From DASWIG01 sp965371445 (GTDB taxonomy: Bacteria > Acidobacteriota > Thermoanaerobaculia > Multivoradales > J023): 56,326 bases of DNA. The stretch covers positions 1-56,326 of the forward strand of contig CBDUYN010000044.1 in the NCBI GenBank assembly GCA_965371445.1, in the 5' to 3' direction. Position numbers and translations under genes: made by a program. Within the stretch, counting starts at the first letter, position 1. Every line of letters starts with the position of its first letter. Below, piece by piece: positions 17,553 through 26,702 of the stretch. The notes under the pieces are model-generated. The model was given only the letters and a program-made list of their open reading frames with translations. It had not been told where the DNA came from and did no database searches.

Positions 17553-18761
17553 ATGTTCGAAAGCGTCCCCGTCGCCCCACCCGACGCCATCTTCGGCCTC
17601 ATCGAGGCCTTTCGTCACGATCCCAACCCCGACAAGATCAACCTGAGCGCCGGCGTCTACAAGGACGAGCACGGGGAGACCCCGGTCTTCGCGGCCGTGA
17701 AAGAAGCCGAGCGTCGAATCCTCGAAGGCGAGGCCACGAAATCCTACCTGCCGATCGACGGCCTCGCCGAGTACGCGGCCGACGTCCAGCGCCTGCTCTT
17801 CGGTGAAGGCCACGAGATCCTCCGCGACGCCCGGGCGGTCACCGCTCAGGCCCCGGGGGGAACCGGAGCGTTGCGCGTCGCCGGAGACTTCCTGAAGGCC
17901 CTCGACGCCGGCAAGACGATCTACGCGAGCGACCCGACCTGGCCGAACCACCCGCAGATCTTCGACGCCGTAGGGCTCGCGTTCGAGCCCTACCCCTACT
18001 TCGACGCCGAGTCGAACGCCCTCGCCTTCGAGCGCATGCTCGTTGGGCTGAAGAAAGCCCGCTCCGGAGACGTCGTGCTGCTCCACGGTTGCTGCCACAA
18101 CCCCTCGGGTGTCGACCCGGGCGCCGAGCAGTGGTCCGAGATCGGCGACGTGCTCGCCGAACGGCAGGCCCTGCCGCTCGTCGACTTCGCCTACCAGGGC
18201 TTCGCGGACGGCCTCGAAGAGGACGCGGTGGGCTTGCGGACCCTCTGCCGGAAGGTGCCGGAGCTTGTGATTTGCTCCAGTTACTCCAAGAACTTCGGCC
18301 TCTACAATGAGCGCATCGGAGCGCTGACTGTAGTCGCCGAATCCGCCGGTGCGGCCCGGGCGGTCCTGAGCCAGGTGAAGCAGACGATCCGCGCCAACTA
18401 CTCGAACCCTCCAGCCCACGGCGCGCTGGTCGTCGCGACGATCCTCGCCGACCCCGAGCTTCGGCGGACGTGGGGGGAAGAGCTCGCCGGGATGCGCGCT
18501 CGCATCCGCGGCGTCCGCCGGCTCCTGGCTGCTGGGCTCGACGAGCGAGGCGTCCAGCTCTCGGCTTCGGGCAACGGCTTCATCGTGGCCCAGAACGGCA
18601 TGTTCTCTTTCTCGCGGCTCGACAAGGCCCAGGTCGCGGCGCTGCGGGAGAGTTTCTCGATCTACGCTGTGGGGTCGGGACGGATCAACGTGGCCGGCAT
18701 CACGGAGGGCAATCTGGACCGGATCTGCGACGCCGTCGCGGCGGTCGTCGAGGCATCCTGA
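17553..18761 (+). CDS. Aspartate/aromatic aminotransferase (PLP, class I)
   Basis: 402 residues, full length. Transfers amino groups between aspartate or aromatic amino acids and 2-oxoglutarate. Diagnostic features: MFESVPVAPPDAIFGLIEAF, NLSAGVYKDEHG, SDPTWPNH, LLHGCCHNPSGVDP, LPLVDFAYQGFADG and the PLP lysine in SYSKNFGLYNERIG (Lys246); the final segment has an Arg in SGRINVAGI, binding the substrate carboxylate. These match the AspC/TyrB subgroup; which of the two cannot be decided. AGGAGGAG lies before the ATG. The exporter operon begins about 65 bp downstream on the same strand. Confidence 0.95.
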   Translation: MFESVPVAPPDAIFGLIEAFRHDPNPDKINLSAGVYKDEHGETPVFAAVKEAERRILEGEATKSYLPIDGLAEYAADVQRLLFGEGHEILRDARAVTAQAPGGTGALRVAGDFLKALDAGKTIYASDPTWPNHPQIFDAVGLAFEPYPYFDAESNALAFERMLVGLKKARSGDVVLLHGCCHNPSGVDPGAEQWSEIGDVLAERQALPLVDFAYQGFADGLEEDAVGLRTLCRKVPELVICSSYSKNFGLYNERIGALTVVAESAGAARAVLSQVKQTIRANYSNPPAHGALVVATILADPELRRTWGEELAGMRARIRGVRRLLAAGLDERGVQLSASGNGFIVAQNGMFSFSRLDKAQVAALRESFSIYAVGSGRINVAGITEGNLDRICDAVAAVVEAS

Positions 18762-18827
18762 GCCCGGGTCTCGACACCACGGTTGAACCAACGTTCGAAG
18801 CCCCGGCTCCGTATACCACCACGAATC

Positions 18828-20036
18828 ATGTCGAGAACCCTCTTTGCGACCTGTCTGACCCTCTCGCTCCTTCTCGCCGCCTGCGGCGGTGGTCCGGCGA
18901 CGACGTCCAGCTCGCCGCCGCCGGCCCCGGCGTGGGAGCTCGTCGTGGAGCGCGGCGACCTCCACACCCGGAGGCTCCTGACCGGTGAGCTCGACGCCGA
19001 GGAAGCGGTCTTCCTGACCGTCCCCGACGTCGACATCTGGCCGGTCTCGATCCGCTGGATCGTCGAGGACGGGGAGAGCGTTGAGGAAGGCGACGTCGTC
19101 GTCGAGTTCGACAACACGCAGCTGCTTTCCAACTACGAGGATCTCCTCACCACCGCCTACGAGGCCGAGGCCGAGCTCGAGGACGAGGAGGCCCGCCTCA
19201 ACGGCGAGCTTGCCACGGGACGCTATAGCTACGAGAAGATGAGGGCGGAAGCCGAAAAGGCGCGCCTCGAGGCCGCGGTCCCGTCTTCCATCCAGGCGCA
19301 GCGCGACTATGAGCAAAAACAGCTCGCTCTGAAACGCTCCGAGCTCAAGCTCGCTCAACAAGAGCGGGAGATGGCAAGCCTCGAAGGGACGCGCGACGCC
19401 GATCTCGGCGTCAAGCGCCTCGCCCTCGAAAAAGCCTGGAGCGAAGCCGAGCGGGCCGGCGATTCGATCGACCGGCTGACGGTCCACGCGCCACGCGACG
19501 GCCTGGTGATCGTCGGCGAGAACTGGCGCGAGGACCGGCCCTGGAAACCCGGCGACTCGGCCTACCCGGGCAGGACGATCGCCCGCCTCCCCGACCTCGG
19601 GACCCTCTACGTCCGGGCCCAGCTCTTCGACGTCGACGACGGCCGGCTGCGCGCCGGCCAGCGGGTCCGCGCGCGTCTCGACGCTTTTCCCGAGAAAGTC
19701 TACGAGGGCCGCGTGCGCGAGGTCGGCGAGGTGGCCAAGCAACGCAGCCGGCGCTCGCAGCGGCGTTTTTTCAACGTCCTCGTCGACCTCGAGGAGACCG
19801 ATCCCGAGCGCATGTTGCCGGGCATGTCGGTCCAGGTCGTGGTCGAGGAAGAGCTCACCGACGTCTTGCGGATCCCGCGTTCGAGTCTCGACTTCTCCGG
19901 GGTCGAGCCGCGGGCACGGCTTGCCGACGGCGGCTTCGCGGCCATCGTCCTCGGACTCTGCGATGCCACCTGGTGCGCCGTCGAGGAAGGGGTCGCCGAA
20001 GGCACGCGCCTCGGCCAAGCGAGGGAGGGACGATGA
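18828..20036 (+). CDS. HlyD/MFP-family efflux adaptor lipoprotein, first of three
   Basis: 402 residues. The signal ends in a lipobox (LLLAACGGG), so it is probably anchored to the periplasmic face of a membrane. It has the HlyD layout: a first lipoyl half with a GESVEEGDVVVEFD-like string, a long coiled-coil hairpin (EAELEDEEARLNGELATGRY ... KLAQQEREMASLEGTRDADL), a second lipoyl half (LTVHAPRDGLVIVGENW) and a beta-barrel domain (LYVRAQLFDVDDGRLRAGQR). It couples an inner-membrane ABC transporter to an outer-membrane channel. Start ATG 18828 gives the lipoprotein signal; a TTG at 18783 would bury it. It overlaps the next gene (ATGA). Confidence 0.88.
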   Translation: MSRTLFATCLTLSLLLAACGGGPATTSSSPPPAPAWELVVERGDLHTRRLLTGELDAEEAVFLTVPDVDIWPVSIRWIVEDGESVEEGDVVVEFDNTQLLSNYEDLLTTAYEAEAELEDEEARLNGELATGRYSYEKMRAEAEKARLEAAVPSSIQAQRDYEQKQLALKRSELKLAQQEREMASLEGTRDADLGVKRLALEKAWSEAERAGDSIDRLTVHAPRDGLVIVGENWREDRPWKPGDSAYPGRTIARLPDLGTLYVRAQLFDVDDGRLRAGQRVRARLDAFPEKVYEGRVREVGEVAKQRSRRSQRRFFNVLVDLEETDPERMLPGMSVQVVVEEELTDVLRIPRSSLDFSGVEPRARLADGGFAAIVLGLCDATWCAVEEGVAEGTRLGQAREGR

Positions 20037-21256
20037 ACAAAGGACGAATCCTGAAAGCCGCCGCCGTCTTGGGGATGCTCCTCGCCGCAGCTTGGGGCGT
20101 GGCCTACGAGACCCGGGACGACGACGCCGTCTGGGAGCAGGTGCGGCGAGGCGACCTGGTGCTCGCCGTCGAGCTCGAGGGCGAGCTGCGGGCGGTCAAG
20201 AGCGACGAGCTAGGTCCGCCCAACATCCAGAGCTCCTGGAACCTCAAGCTCTCCTGGATGGCGCCGGAGGGCAGCGAAGTCGAGGAAGGAGCGCCGGTGC
20301 TACGTTTCGACACCACCGAGCTCCAGCAGATGCTCGACAGGATCCGGGTCGACGCGGAGTCGGCGGAAAAGAAGCTCGAGAAGCGCGAGGCCGACTTGGA
20401 GGTGGAACGTCGCGGCCTGCTGCTGAAGCTCGCCGAGGCCGAGGCCAACCTGCGCAAGGCCCGTTTCCAGCTCGACGTGCCCGAAGAGATGGCGGGCCGC
20501 CAGGATCTCGCCAAAGCGCGCATCGACCACCGGCTGGCCGAGCTCGAGATCGAGTCGGTCAAGAGCCAGATCGAGCAGGCGGCCATCCGCGCTGAGGCCC
20601 AGCTCAAGGCCACCCGGCGGAAGCGCGACCGCGCGCTCGAACGCATCCGCGAGCTCGAAGAGTCGATCGAGGCGATGGCGGTCAAGGCGCCGCGTAGCGG
20701 TACCGTGACCTACAAGGCCAACTGGCGCGGCGAGAAGAAAAAGCCCGGCGACATGGTCTGGCGGGCCGCAAAGGTAATCGAGATCCCCGACCTGAGCCAC
20801 ATGCTGGCCGACGCCGAGGTCGCCGAGGCCGACGCCGGACGCCTCGCGGTCGGCCAGGCGGTACGCTTCCGGCTTGACGCCCACCCCGACCACGAATACC
20901 AGGGAACGGTCCAGCTCATCCGCCGTTCGGTCCAGCAGAAGTCCTGGCGCAACCCGAAAAAGGTCGTGCGCCTCGTCGTCGAGCTCGGCGAGACCGATCC
21001 CGAGCGGATGCGGCCCGGCATGCGCCTGCGCGGCACGGTCGAGACCGAGCGCCGGCCGGAGATGCTGCTGGTACCGGAGGAAGCCGTCTTCGCGCAGGGC
21101 GACGAGGCCGTCGTCTACGTCAAGACGCTCTGGGGCCGGCGCGAGGTTCGGCCGACGTTTGGTGAGCGCAACAAGGAGACTTTCGGGGTCGTCGACGGCC
21201 TGGTCGAAGGCGAGCGGGTGTTGTGCCGCCGGGGCTTGTCGGAGGAGGGGCCGTGA
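20033..21256 (+). CDS. HlyD/MFP-family efflux adaptor, second of three
   Basis: About 407 residues. An uncleaved or signal-like N-terminus (ILKAAAVLGMLLAAAWGVAY) is followed by the lipoyl/coiled-coil/lipoyl/barrel layout: APEGSEVEEGAPVLRFDTTE, a long alpha-hairpin rich in AE/KR (KLEKREADLEVERRGLLLKL), MAVKAPRSGTVTYKANWRGE, RPGMRLRGTVETE and a C-terminal VDGLVEGERVL. It differs from the first adaptor in lacking a lipobox. Start and stop both overlap neighbours by four bases (ATGA at 20033, GTGA at 21253), so translation of the three adaptors is coupled. Confidence 0.88.
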   Translation: MNKGRILKAAAVLGMLLAAAWGVAYETRDDDAVWEQVRRGDLVLAVELEGELRAVKSDELGPPNIQSSWNLKLSWMAPEGSEVEEGAPVLRFDTTELQQMLDRIRVDAESAEKKLEKREADLEVERRGLLLKLAEAEANLRKARFQLDVPEEMAGRQDLAKARIDHRLAELEIESVKSQIEQAAIRAEAQLKATRRKRDRALERIRELEESIEAMAVKAPRSGTVTYKANWRGEKKKPGDMVWRAAKVIEIPDLSHMLADAEVAEADAGRLAVGQAVRFRLDAHPDHEYQGTVQLIRRSVQQKSWRNPKKVVRLVVELGETDPERMRPGMRLRGTVETERRPEMLLVPEEAVFAQGDEAVVYVKTLWGRREVRPTFGERNKETFGVVDGLVEGERVLCRRGLSEEGP

Positions 21257-22491
21257 GAGGTCTGGCCGTCCTCCTCGTCCTCCTCACCGCCTGCGCGGCC
21301 CCCCGTGACGACGTCGCGACCTACACGGTCGAACGCCGCGACTTCCGCCACCTGGTGACGGCCGACGGGACGCTCAAGGCGGTCACGGTGACCGCGATCA
21401 CCGTGCCGCACGAAGTGCGCGAACGCATGCGCCTCGCCTGGCTCGCCACCGAGGGTTACGTCGAGGACGGCGAGATCGTGGCTCGCTTCGACGCGAGCAA
21501 CCTCGAGAACCGCCTGCGCGAAGGCCGCCGCGAGCACGAGAGCACGTCGTTTCAGGTGAGAAAGGCCGCGGTCGCGAGCGAGAAAAAGCAGGCCCAGCAC
21601 GACACCGACTACCAGGTCGCCGACCTGGAGCTCGACCACGCCCGCCGTTTCCAGACGACCGACGACCAGGTCTATTCCCGCCAGCAGATCGCCGAGTCGG
21701 AGATCGACGAGACGCTGGCCACCGAAAAAAAGGCCCATGCTGCTTTTTCGCGCGACAACCAGGGCCCTCTGGCGCAGACCGAGATGGACCTCCTGGAAAT
21801 CCAGCGCAAGAAAGCCACGCTCAAGATCGACCAGGCGGAGCAAGCGCTGCGCTCTCTCGAGGTGCGGGCTCCTCACGCCGGCATCCTGAGCCTGCGCCGC
21901 GGCTGGAACGGCGAGCCGGTCTCCGTCGGCGAGGAGATGTGGCCGGGCCAGGAGCTCGCCGAGATCCCCGACCTCGCCCGCCTGGAGGCCCAGGTCTACA
22001 TCCTAGAGGCCGACGCTGGTGGCCTCGAGGTAGGCAAGAGAGCGGAGGTCTTCCTCGACGCCGCGCCGGGCCGCCTCTACACCGGCAAGATCTACCAGGT
22101 CGACCCGGTCGCCCAGCCGCGTTTTCGCGGCTCGCCGGTGCAGTATTTCGGCGTCAAAGTCGAGCTGGAGGAGGCCGAGACGATCGCCAAGCGTCCGGGC
22201 CAGCGGCTGCGCGCCACGCTCTACCTGGCCGAGGCCGAGGACGCCCTCGTCGTACCGCGCCAGGCGGTCTTCTCCGCAGACGGCGAGGACCGCGTCTACG
22301 TCAAGAACGGCCGGGGCTTCGCGTCTCGTACCGTCAAGGTGGGCTTTCGGTCGCTGGGTACGGTGGTCGTCGAGGAGGGGCTCGAGGAGGGCGACGTCGT
22401 CGCCTTGCGCGAGCCCCTGACGACGGACGGGGACGGCGATTCGCCGGCCGAGGACGCTCCGCAGGCCGCCTCGGAGGTCGCGGACCGATGA
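21253..22491 (+). CDS. HlyD/MFP-family efflux adaptor lipoprotein, third of three
   Basis: About 412 residues. Short lipoprotein signal VRGLAVLLVLLTACAAP, then EGYVEDGEIVARFDASN (lipoyl half), a long hairpin with Gln/Lys-rich helices (QVRKAAVASEKKQAQHDTDY), LEVRAPHAGILSLRRGWNG and barrel/membrane-proximal domains ending in VVEEGLEEGDVVALREP. It is related to but distinct from the two preceding adaptors. Starts with GTG inside the previous stop and ends in ATGA with the permease gene. The acidic C-terminal tail is unusual for the family. Confidence 0.87.
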   Translation: MRGLAVLLVLLTACAAPRDDVATYTVERRDFRHLVTADGTLKAVTVTAITVPHEVRERMRLAWLATEGYVEDGEIVARFDASNLENRLREGRREHESTSFQVRKAAVASEKKQAQHDTDYQVADLELDHARRFQTTDDQVYSRQQIAESEIDETLATEKKAHAAFSRDNQGPLAQTEMDLLEIQRKKATLKIDQAEQALRSLEVRAPHAGILSLRRGWNGEPVSVGEEMWPGQELAEIPDLARLEAQVYILEADAGGLEVGKRAEVFLDAAPGRLYTGKIYQVDPVAQPRFRGSPVQYFGVKVELEEAETIAKRPGQRLRATLYLAEAEDALVVPRQAVFSADGEDRVYVKNGRGFASRTVKVGFRSLGTVVVEEGLEEGDVVALREPLTTDGDGDSPAEDAPQAASEVADR

Positions 22492-23726
22492 GCTTTCAAG
22501 AAGCCTTCCTGACCTCGCTCGCGAACATCGGGGCGCACAAGCTGCGCTCGGCGCTCACCATGCTCGGCATCGTCTTCGGCGTCGGCGCGGTGATCGCCAT
22601 GCTGTCGATCGGCGCTGGCGCCGAGCAAGAGGCCCTGGAGACGATCTCGCGGCTCGGCCTCCACAACGTCGTGGTGCGGGCGAAGGAGTACAAGGACGAC
22701 GAGGCGCGGGAGATCCGCAGCAAGTCCCTGGGCGTGTCGCTTCGCGACTGCGAGGCGATCGAGCAGGCCGTACCGGGCGTCGAGGTGGTGGCGCCCAAGG
22801 CCGAGGTCGACGCCTGGCAGGTGATCTCGATGGGCGCCTCGACCGACGCCCAGGTCTACGGCGTCGCCGCCGAGCACGCCCGCCTCGTCGACCTCCGAGT
22901 CGCCGAGGGACGCTTCCTCGATCCCAAGGACGTGCTCGACCACGCCCAGGTGGCGGTGATCGGCGAAGACGTCCGGCGGGCGCTTTTCGGCCACGAGTCG
23001 GCCCTGGGGGAGCTCGTGAAGGTCAACGACGTGTGGCTGGAGGTGGTCGGGGTGCTGGGCTCGGCTTCGAGCGGCGAGGCCGACTCGTTTCAGGGCGTCG
23101 CCATCGGCTCCGCCGCCGGCGCCATCTACCTGCCGGTGTCGACGGTGCTGCGCAAGTTCGACCGCGGGGTGCTCGACTCGCCCCTGAGCGAGATCGTCGT
23201 CCGGCTGGCCCAGGCGGAGAGCGGACGACGGACGGCGGGAGCGATCGAGGGCCTTCTGAGGCACCTCCACGGCGGTGCCGACGACTACGACCTCGTCGTC
23301 CCCGAGGCGCTCCTGGCGGAGAGTCAGCGCACGCAGCGGATGTTCAACGTCGTCATGGGCTGCATCGCCGGCATCTCGCTTCTGGTCGGCGGCATCGGGA
23401 TCATGAACATCATGCTGGCCTCGGTCCTCGAGCGCACCCGCGAGATCGGCATCCGCCGCGCGGTCGGTGCGCGGCGCAAGGACATCCTCTTCCAGTTCAT
23501 CGTCGAATCCTTTGCGCTTTCCGCTCTCGGCGGCGTTGCGGGGATCCTGATGGGTGTGGCGATCGCGCGGACGGTGGCGGCCTCGGCCGGCTGGACGACG
23601 CTCGTGACCGCCTGGTCCATTCTCCTCGCGACAGGCGTCGCCATGGCGGTCGGCCTCGCTTCGGGCATCTATCCCGCGGTCCGTGCCGCCGAGCTCGATC
23701 CGATCGAATCGTTGAGGTACGAATAG
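22488..23726 (+). CDS. MacB/FtsX-type ABC transporter permease
   Basis: 412 residues. An N-terminal helix (LRSALTMLGIVFGVGAVIAM LSIG region) precedes a large periplasmic MacB_PCD domain (about residues 45-280), then three helices with the FtsX signature (MGCIAGISLLVGGIGIMNIM, RTREIGIRRAVGARRKDI, LASGIYPAVRAAELDPIESL). Lacks a fused ATPase; that is the next gene. MacB-type systems are mechanotransmitters that expel lipids, peptides or toxins from the periplasm through an adaptor and outer-membrane channel. The substrate is unknown and no TolC-like gene is in this operon. Confidence 0.93.
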   Translation: MSFQEAFLTSLANIGAHKLRSALTMLGIVFGVGAVIAMLSIGAGAEQEALETISRLGLHNVVVRAKEYKDDEAREIRSKSLGVSLRDCEAIEQAVPGVEVVAPKAEVDAWQVISMGASTDAQVYGVAAEHARLVDLRVAEGRFLDPKDVLDHAQVAVIGEDVRRALFGHESALGELVKVNDVWLEVVGVLGSASSGEADSFQGVAIGSAAGAIYLPVSTVLRKFDRGVLDSPLSEIVVRLAQAESGRRTAGAIEGLLRHLHGGADDYDLVVPEALLAESQRTQRMFNVVMGCIAGISLLVGGIGIMNIMLASVLERTREIGIRRAVGARRKDILFQFIVESFALSALGGVAGILMGVAIARTVAASAGWTTLVTAWSILLATGVAMAVGLASGIYPAVRAAELDPIESLRYE

Positions 23727-23735
23727 GAGGACGGC

Positions 23736-24431
23736 GTGTCGATGATCGAGCTCATAGACGTCGAGCGCACCTACCACGTAGGCGGCTCCGACGTCCACGC
23801 CCTCGCCGGCGTCGACCTGGAGGTCGAGAAAGGCGCCTACGTCGCGATCATGGGGGCGTCGGGGAGCGGCAAGTCGACGCTCATGAACATCCTCGGCTGC
23901 CTCGACTCGCCGAGCCGCGGCACCTACGAGCTCGACGGCTCAGGGGTGCACGACCTTCCGGACGACGAGCTCGCGGCGGTACGCAACCAGAAGATCGGCT
24001 TCGTCTTCCAGACCTTCAACCTGCTGCCCCGGGTCGACGCGGTCGGAAACGTCGCCCTGCCGCTCCTTTACGCCGGCGTGTCGCGGTCCGAGCGCCGGCG
24101 CCGAGCCGTCCAGGCGCTCGAGCGGGTCGGCCTCGGCGACCGGCTGGACCACCAGCCCAACGAGCTTTCAGGCGGCCAGTGCCAGCGCCTGGCGATCGCC
24201 CGGGCGCTGGTGAACGAGCCGTCGATCCTGCTGGCCGACGAGCCCACCGGCAACCTCGACTCGGCGACCTCTGAGGAGATCATGGGGATCTTCGACGAGC
24301 TGAGCCGCGTCGGGACGACCGTCGTCGTGGTCACCCACGAAACCGACATCGCGGCGCACGCCCGGCGGCGGATTCGGCTCCTCGACGGCAAGGTCGTCGC
24401 CGACGTCAGAGAAAGGGAAAACCGAAGTTGA
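23736..24431 (+). CDS. ABC transporter ATP-binding protein (MacB/LolD type)
   Basis: 231 residues. Walker A GASGSGKST (about 40-48), Q-loop in FVFQTFNLLPR, signature LSGGQCQR (143-150), Walker B ILLADEPTGNLDS, His-switch VVVTHETDIA. It powers the preceding permease. TAGGAGG at 23724-23730 serves either GTG 23736 or ATG 23742. The last 26 bp overlap convergently with the 3' end of the outer-membrane protein gene on the other strand. Confidence 0.95.
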   Translation: MSMIELIDVERTYHVGGSDVHALAGVDLEVEKGAYVAIMGASGSGKSTLMNILGCLDSPSRGTYELDGSGVHDLPDDELAAVRNQKIGFVFQTFNLLPRVDAVGNVALPLLYAGVSRSERRRRAVQALERVGLGDRLDHQPNELSGGQCQRLAIARALVNEPSILLADEPTGNLDSATSEEIMGIFDELSRVGTTVVVVTHETDIAAHARRRIRLLDGKVVADVRERENRS

Positions 24432-25269
24432 CGCGCCAGGTGGTCAGCTCCGGGCCGAACCGGTAGGCGATGCCGATGCGGGGGATCTTCCACTTCCAGA
24501 GCGTCCACCTGGGACGGGTGGCGAAGCTCACCCCGATCTCGTAGAGCTCCTCGACGCGGAGCGGCTCGCGTCCGAGCCGCGCCAGCTCGAGGTCAAAAAA
24601 ACGCCGGACGACGACAAAGACACTCGCATCGACCTCGCGGCCCTTGATCTTCTTGCCCAGCGGACGCAACGCGTCGAGGCCAATCTCAAGAGTCGTGAAA
24701 CCCTCGCTCGCGCCGCCGTCGAAGGCCGACGCGCCCGAGAAGTCAAGGCCGGTCCCGAAGCTCAGCTCGACGCCTCGGAGGTCGGCCACGTAGAGGCCCT
24801 TCAGCCCGGCCGAGTAGATCGCGGCGCGCTCGCCGCCGCCGAGCTCGAATCCGGCCCCGAGCTCCAGGAAGGGCTTCACGACCCAGCGCTCCCCGCGCGG
24901 GATCTCAAGCTCCACGCCGGCGAGGGCGCTCACCGTTTCGAGCTGCTCCTTGACCTCCCGGCCCAGGACGTCCGTCAGCTTGAATTCGTGGAAGCCGAAC
25001 GACACCGGCAGGGAGAGCTTGAGGCCCCAGGGATGGCCCTTCTCCAGCGAGCGCAGCCGGTAGGAGATCGGCAGGCGGTAGAGCTGGACGGAGCGGCCCT
25101 CGGCGTTGAAGGCGTCCCAGCCGACGCCGCGGGCGAAGTAGGAGAAGTTGGCGGGCGGCGGCTCATCCGCCTCCTGGGCGAAGGCCGAAGCCGCGCACAG
25201 GGTGGCGAGGACCGCCGCCGCGAAGCGGAGCGTCAGCGTTCCCACGAGGGACCTCTCCTCGATGCGCAT
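24406..25269 (-). CDS. Outer-membrane beta-barrel-like protein, last gene of the Bat operon
   Basis: 287 residues. A signal peptide (LTLRFAAAVLATLCAASAFA) is followed by alternating amphipathic strands (LPISYRLRSLEKGHPWGLKL, WVVKPFLELGAGFELGGGER, GVELSFGTGLDFSG) and a terminal strand TTWRVNFGFPFL ending near an aromatic, as in outer-membrane proteins. I do not recognise a family. Its start overlaps the BatD-like gene by 37 bp, so it belongs to the moxR/Bat operon. Its 3' end overlaps the ABC ATPase gene by 26 bp. A role at the outer membrane together with the Bat complex is inferred from position only. Confidence 0.72.
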   Translation of the reverse strand: MRIEERSLVGTLTLRFAAAVLATLCAASAFAQEADEPPPANFSYFARGVGWDAFNAEGRSVQLYRLPISYRLRSLEKGHPWGLKLSLPVSFGFHEFKLTDVLGREVKEQLETVSALAGVELEIPRGERWVVKPFLELGAGFELGGGERAAIYSAGLKGLYVADLRGVELSFGTGLDFSGASAFDGGASEGFTTLEIGLDALRPLGKKIKGREVDASVFVVVRRFFDLELARLGREPLRVEELYEIGVSFATRPRWTLWKWKIPRIGIAYRFGPELTTWRVNFGFPFL

Positions 25270-26702
25270 TCTCGCTCCGGCTTCTCCCTACGACGCGGGT
25301 TGAGCGTTGCGAGGACATCCTGTTCCCGCAGGGAGCGTGATCGCCTGCGGCATCGACGAATCTCGGCGACCTTGCGGTAGAGGGCTTTCGTGGACCCACC
25401 GCTCTCGGCGCCGTGGCCCCTGGCAAAGAGCAGGGCGTCGAGGGCGTCGGATTCGTGCTCGAGGCCAGGGTCGTCTGCCGCATCGACGAAAGCGCGGATC
25501 GTGGCGACACCCGGACCCCGGTGGATTCGATCCAACCAAGACGTCCACTGGCTCCACGTGGCCCGCGCCTCGCCCGCGCGCGCCGCCCGACGGAACCGGG
25601 CGAAGTAGACGGATTCCGATTCCTGACGCCGCCACCGGGCCGGCGCGAGCCACCGCCGCACTGCCGGCTCGTATCGGCGCCACAATCGGGCAAGCAGGAG
25701 CAGGGTCAGAGCGCCGGCAGCGAGCGGAACGCCCCACCGACGAAGCAGGTCGAGAACGGAGACGCGCGTCCCCCCTTTGGCCCCTGCAGAGTCCTCGGCG
25801 GTGTCTTCCGCCGGTAGCGGAATCTCGGACACCAGGTCGGGATTCGGCTCGACGAGAAGCACGAGCTCCGGGAGCGCCGTCGTTCGAACCTGCTCCGCGT
25901 CGATGTCCCACCAGGTCAGCTCCACGGAAGGCAGACGGTACTCCCCGACCTCCTCGGCGACGTAGGTCGTGCGCTCGACACGCGTACCGACGATTTGCTG
26001 GCCGCGCTCCCCCCCTTCGTCACGGACCTCCGGCGGGTCGCCGTAGACCGCGAGACCGGGCACGGCTTCCGTGGAGACCGGGGGGATGACCATCGCCAGG
26101 GCGTCGTTCACGGTGATCGTGATCGTCCGCGTCAACGTCTCGCCCACCAGGAGCTCCTGTTTCGTTTGCGCGCCTCCGGCGCGACCTGGCTCGCGATCGA
26201 AGGACTGCTCGACCTTGAGATCCGTCGTGCTGATGAAATAGGGAAGATTCTCGGCCCCGGGAGGAACGACCGCCTCGAAGCGCACCGCGCCTGGCGAGAC
26301 CGTCGCCTGCGTCCGGGGTCCTGTGCTCTCCGAAGAGTAGCGTACCTTTACCGGAATGGCGGCGATCTCGAAGCTCCCTGGACGCTGCGGATATACGTGA
26401 TAACTGCGGCTCTGGCCGGCCCAGGTCCGCCCCTCGATCCGCTCGGTGAAGTTGGTACCCCGGGTTTCGAAGATCGTGATGGCGTCGGCAACGTCGACGC
26501 TGGGAAACCGCGGTGCCGCCGTGAACCAGCTCGGCACCAGCACCTCGACGACAACGGTCACGGGCTGACCGACGGTGACGCGAGGTCCCGGTTCCAGCCG
26601 GGTGCGTGCAAGAGGTTTCGGCTCCGCCGGTTCCTGAGCCGACAGCGGAAACGCCGCGAACAGGATCAGCGCGACGACCCAGGCAAGTCGAATCCGCGGC
26701 AT
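25233..26702 (-). CDS. BatD-like protein (oxygen tolerance / DUF7939-like)
   Basis: About 489 residues. Signal peptide (RLAWVVALILFAAFPLSAQE), then Ig-like beta domains (VTVGQPVTVVVEVLVPSWFT, SYHVYPQRPGSFEIAAIPVK, LTRTITITVNDALAMVIPPV, YVAEEVGEYRLPSVELTWWD), a transmembrane helix (VPLAAGALTLLLLARLW) and a cytosolic helical tail rich in Arg. This is the BatD layout. ATG 26702 shares bases with the stop of the upstream VWA/TPR gene. Bat operons are linked to aerotolerance, envelope stress and, in some species, motility. Confidence 0.85.
   Translation of the reverse strand: MPRIRLAWVVALILFAAFPLSAQEPAEPKPLARTRLEPGPRVTVGQPVTVVVEVLVPSWFTAAPRFPSVDVADAITIFETRGTNFTERIEGRTWAGQSRSYHVYPQRPGSFEIAAIPVKVRYSSESTGPRTQATVSPGAVRFEAVVPPGAENLPYFISTTDLKVEQSFDREPGRAGGAQTKQELLVGETLTRTITITVNDALAMVIPPVSTEAVPGLAVYGDPPEVRDEGGERGQQIVGTRVERTTYVAEEVGEYRLPSVELTWWDIDAEQVRTTALPELVLLVEPNPDLVSEIPLPAEDTAEDSAGAKGGTRVSVLDLLRRWGVPLAAGALTLLLLARLWRRYEPAVRRWLAPARWRRQESESVYFARFRRAARAGEARATWSQWTSWLDRIHRGPGVATIRAFVDAADDPGLEHESDALDALLFARGHGAESGGSTKALYRKVAEIRRCRRRSRSLREQDVLATLNPRRREKPERECASRRGPSWER

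Noticed and set aside
17349..20018. Long open minus-strand frame (889 codons) opposite the aminotransferase and first adaptor
   Set aside because: Antisense frame caused by GC-rich third positions; no domain or signal, and the plus-strand proteins are clearly conserved. Only its last ~25 residues look like a true protein tail.
22296..23798. 500-codon minus-strand frame opposite the permease
   Set aside because: Shadow; the permease has a clear MacB/FtsX pattern.
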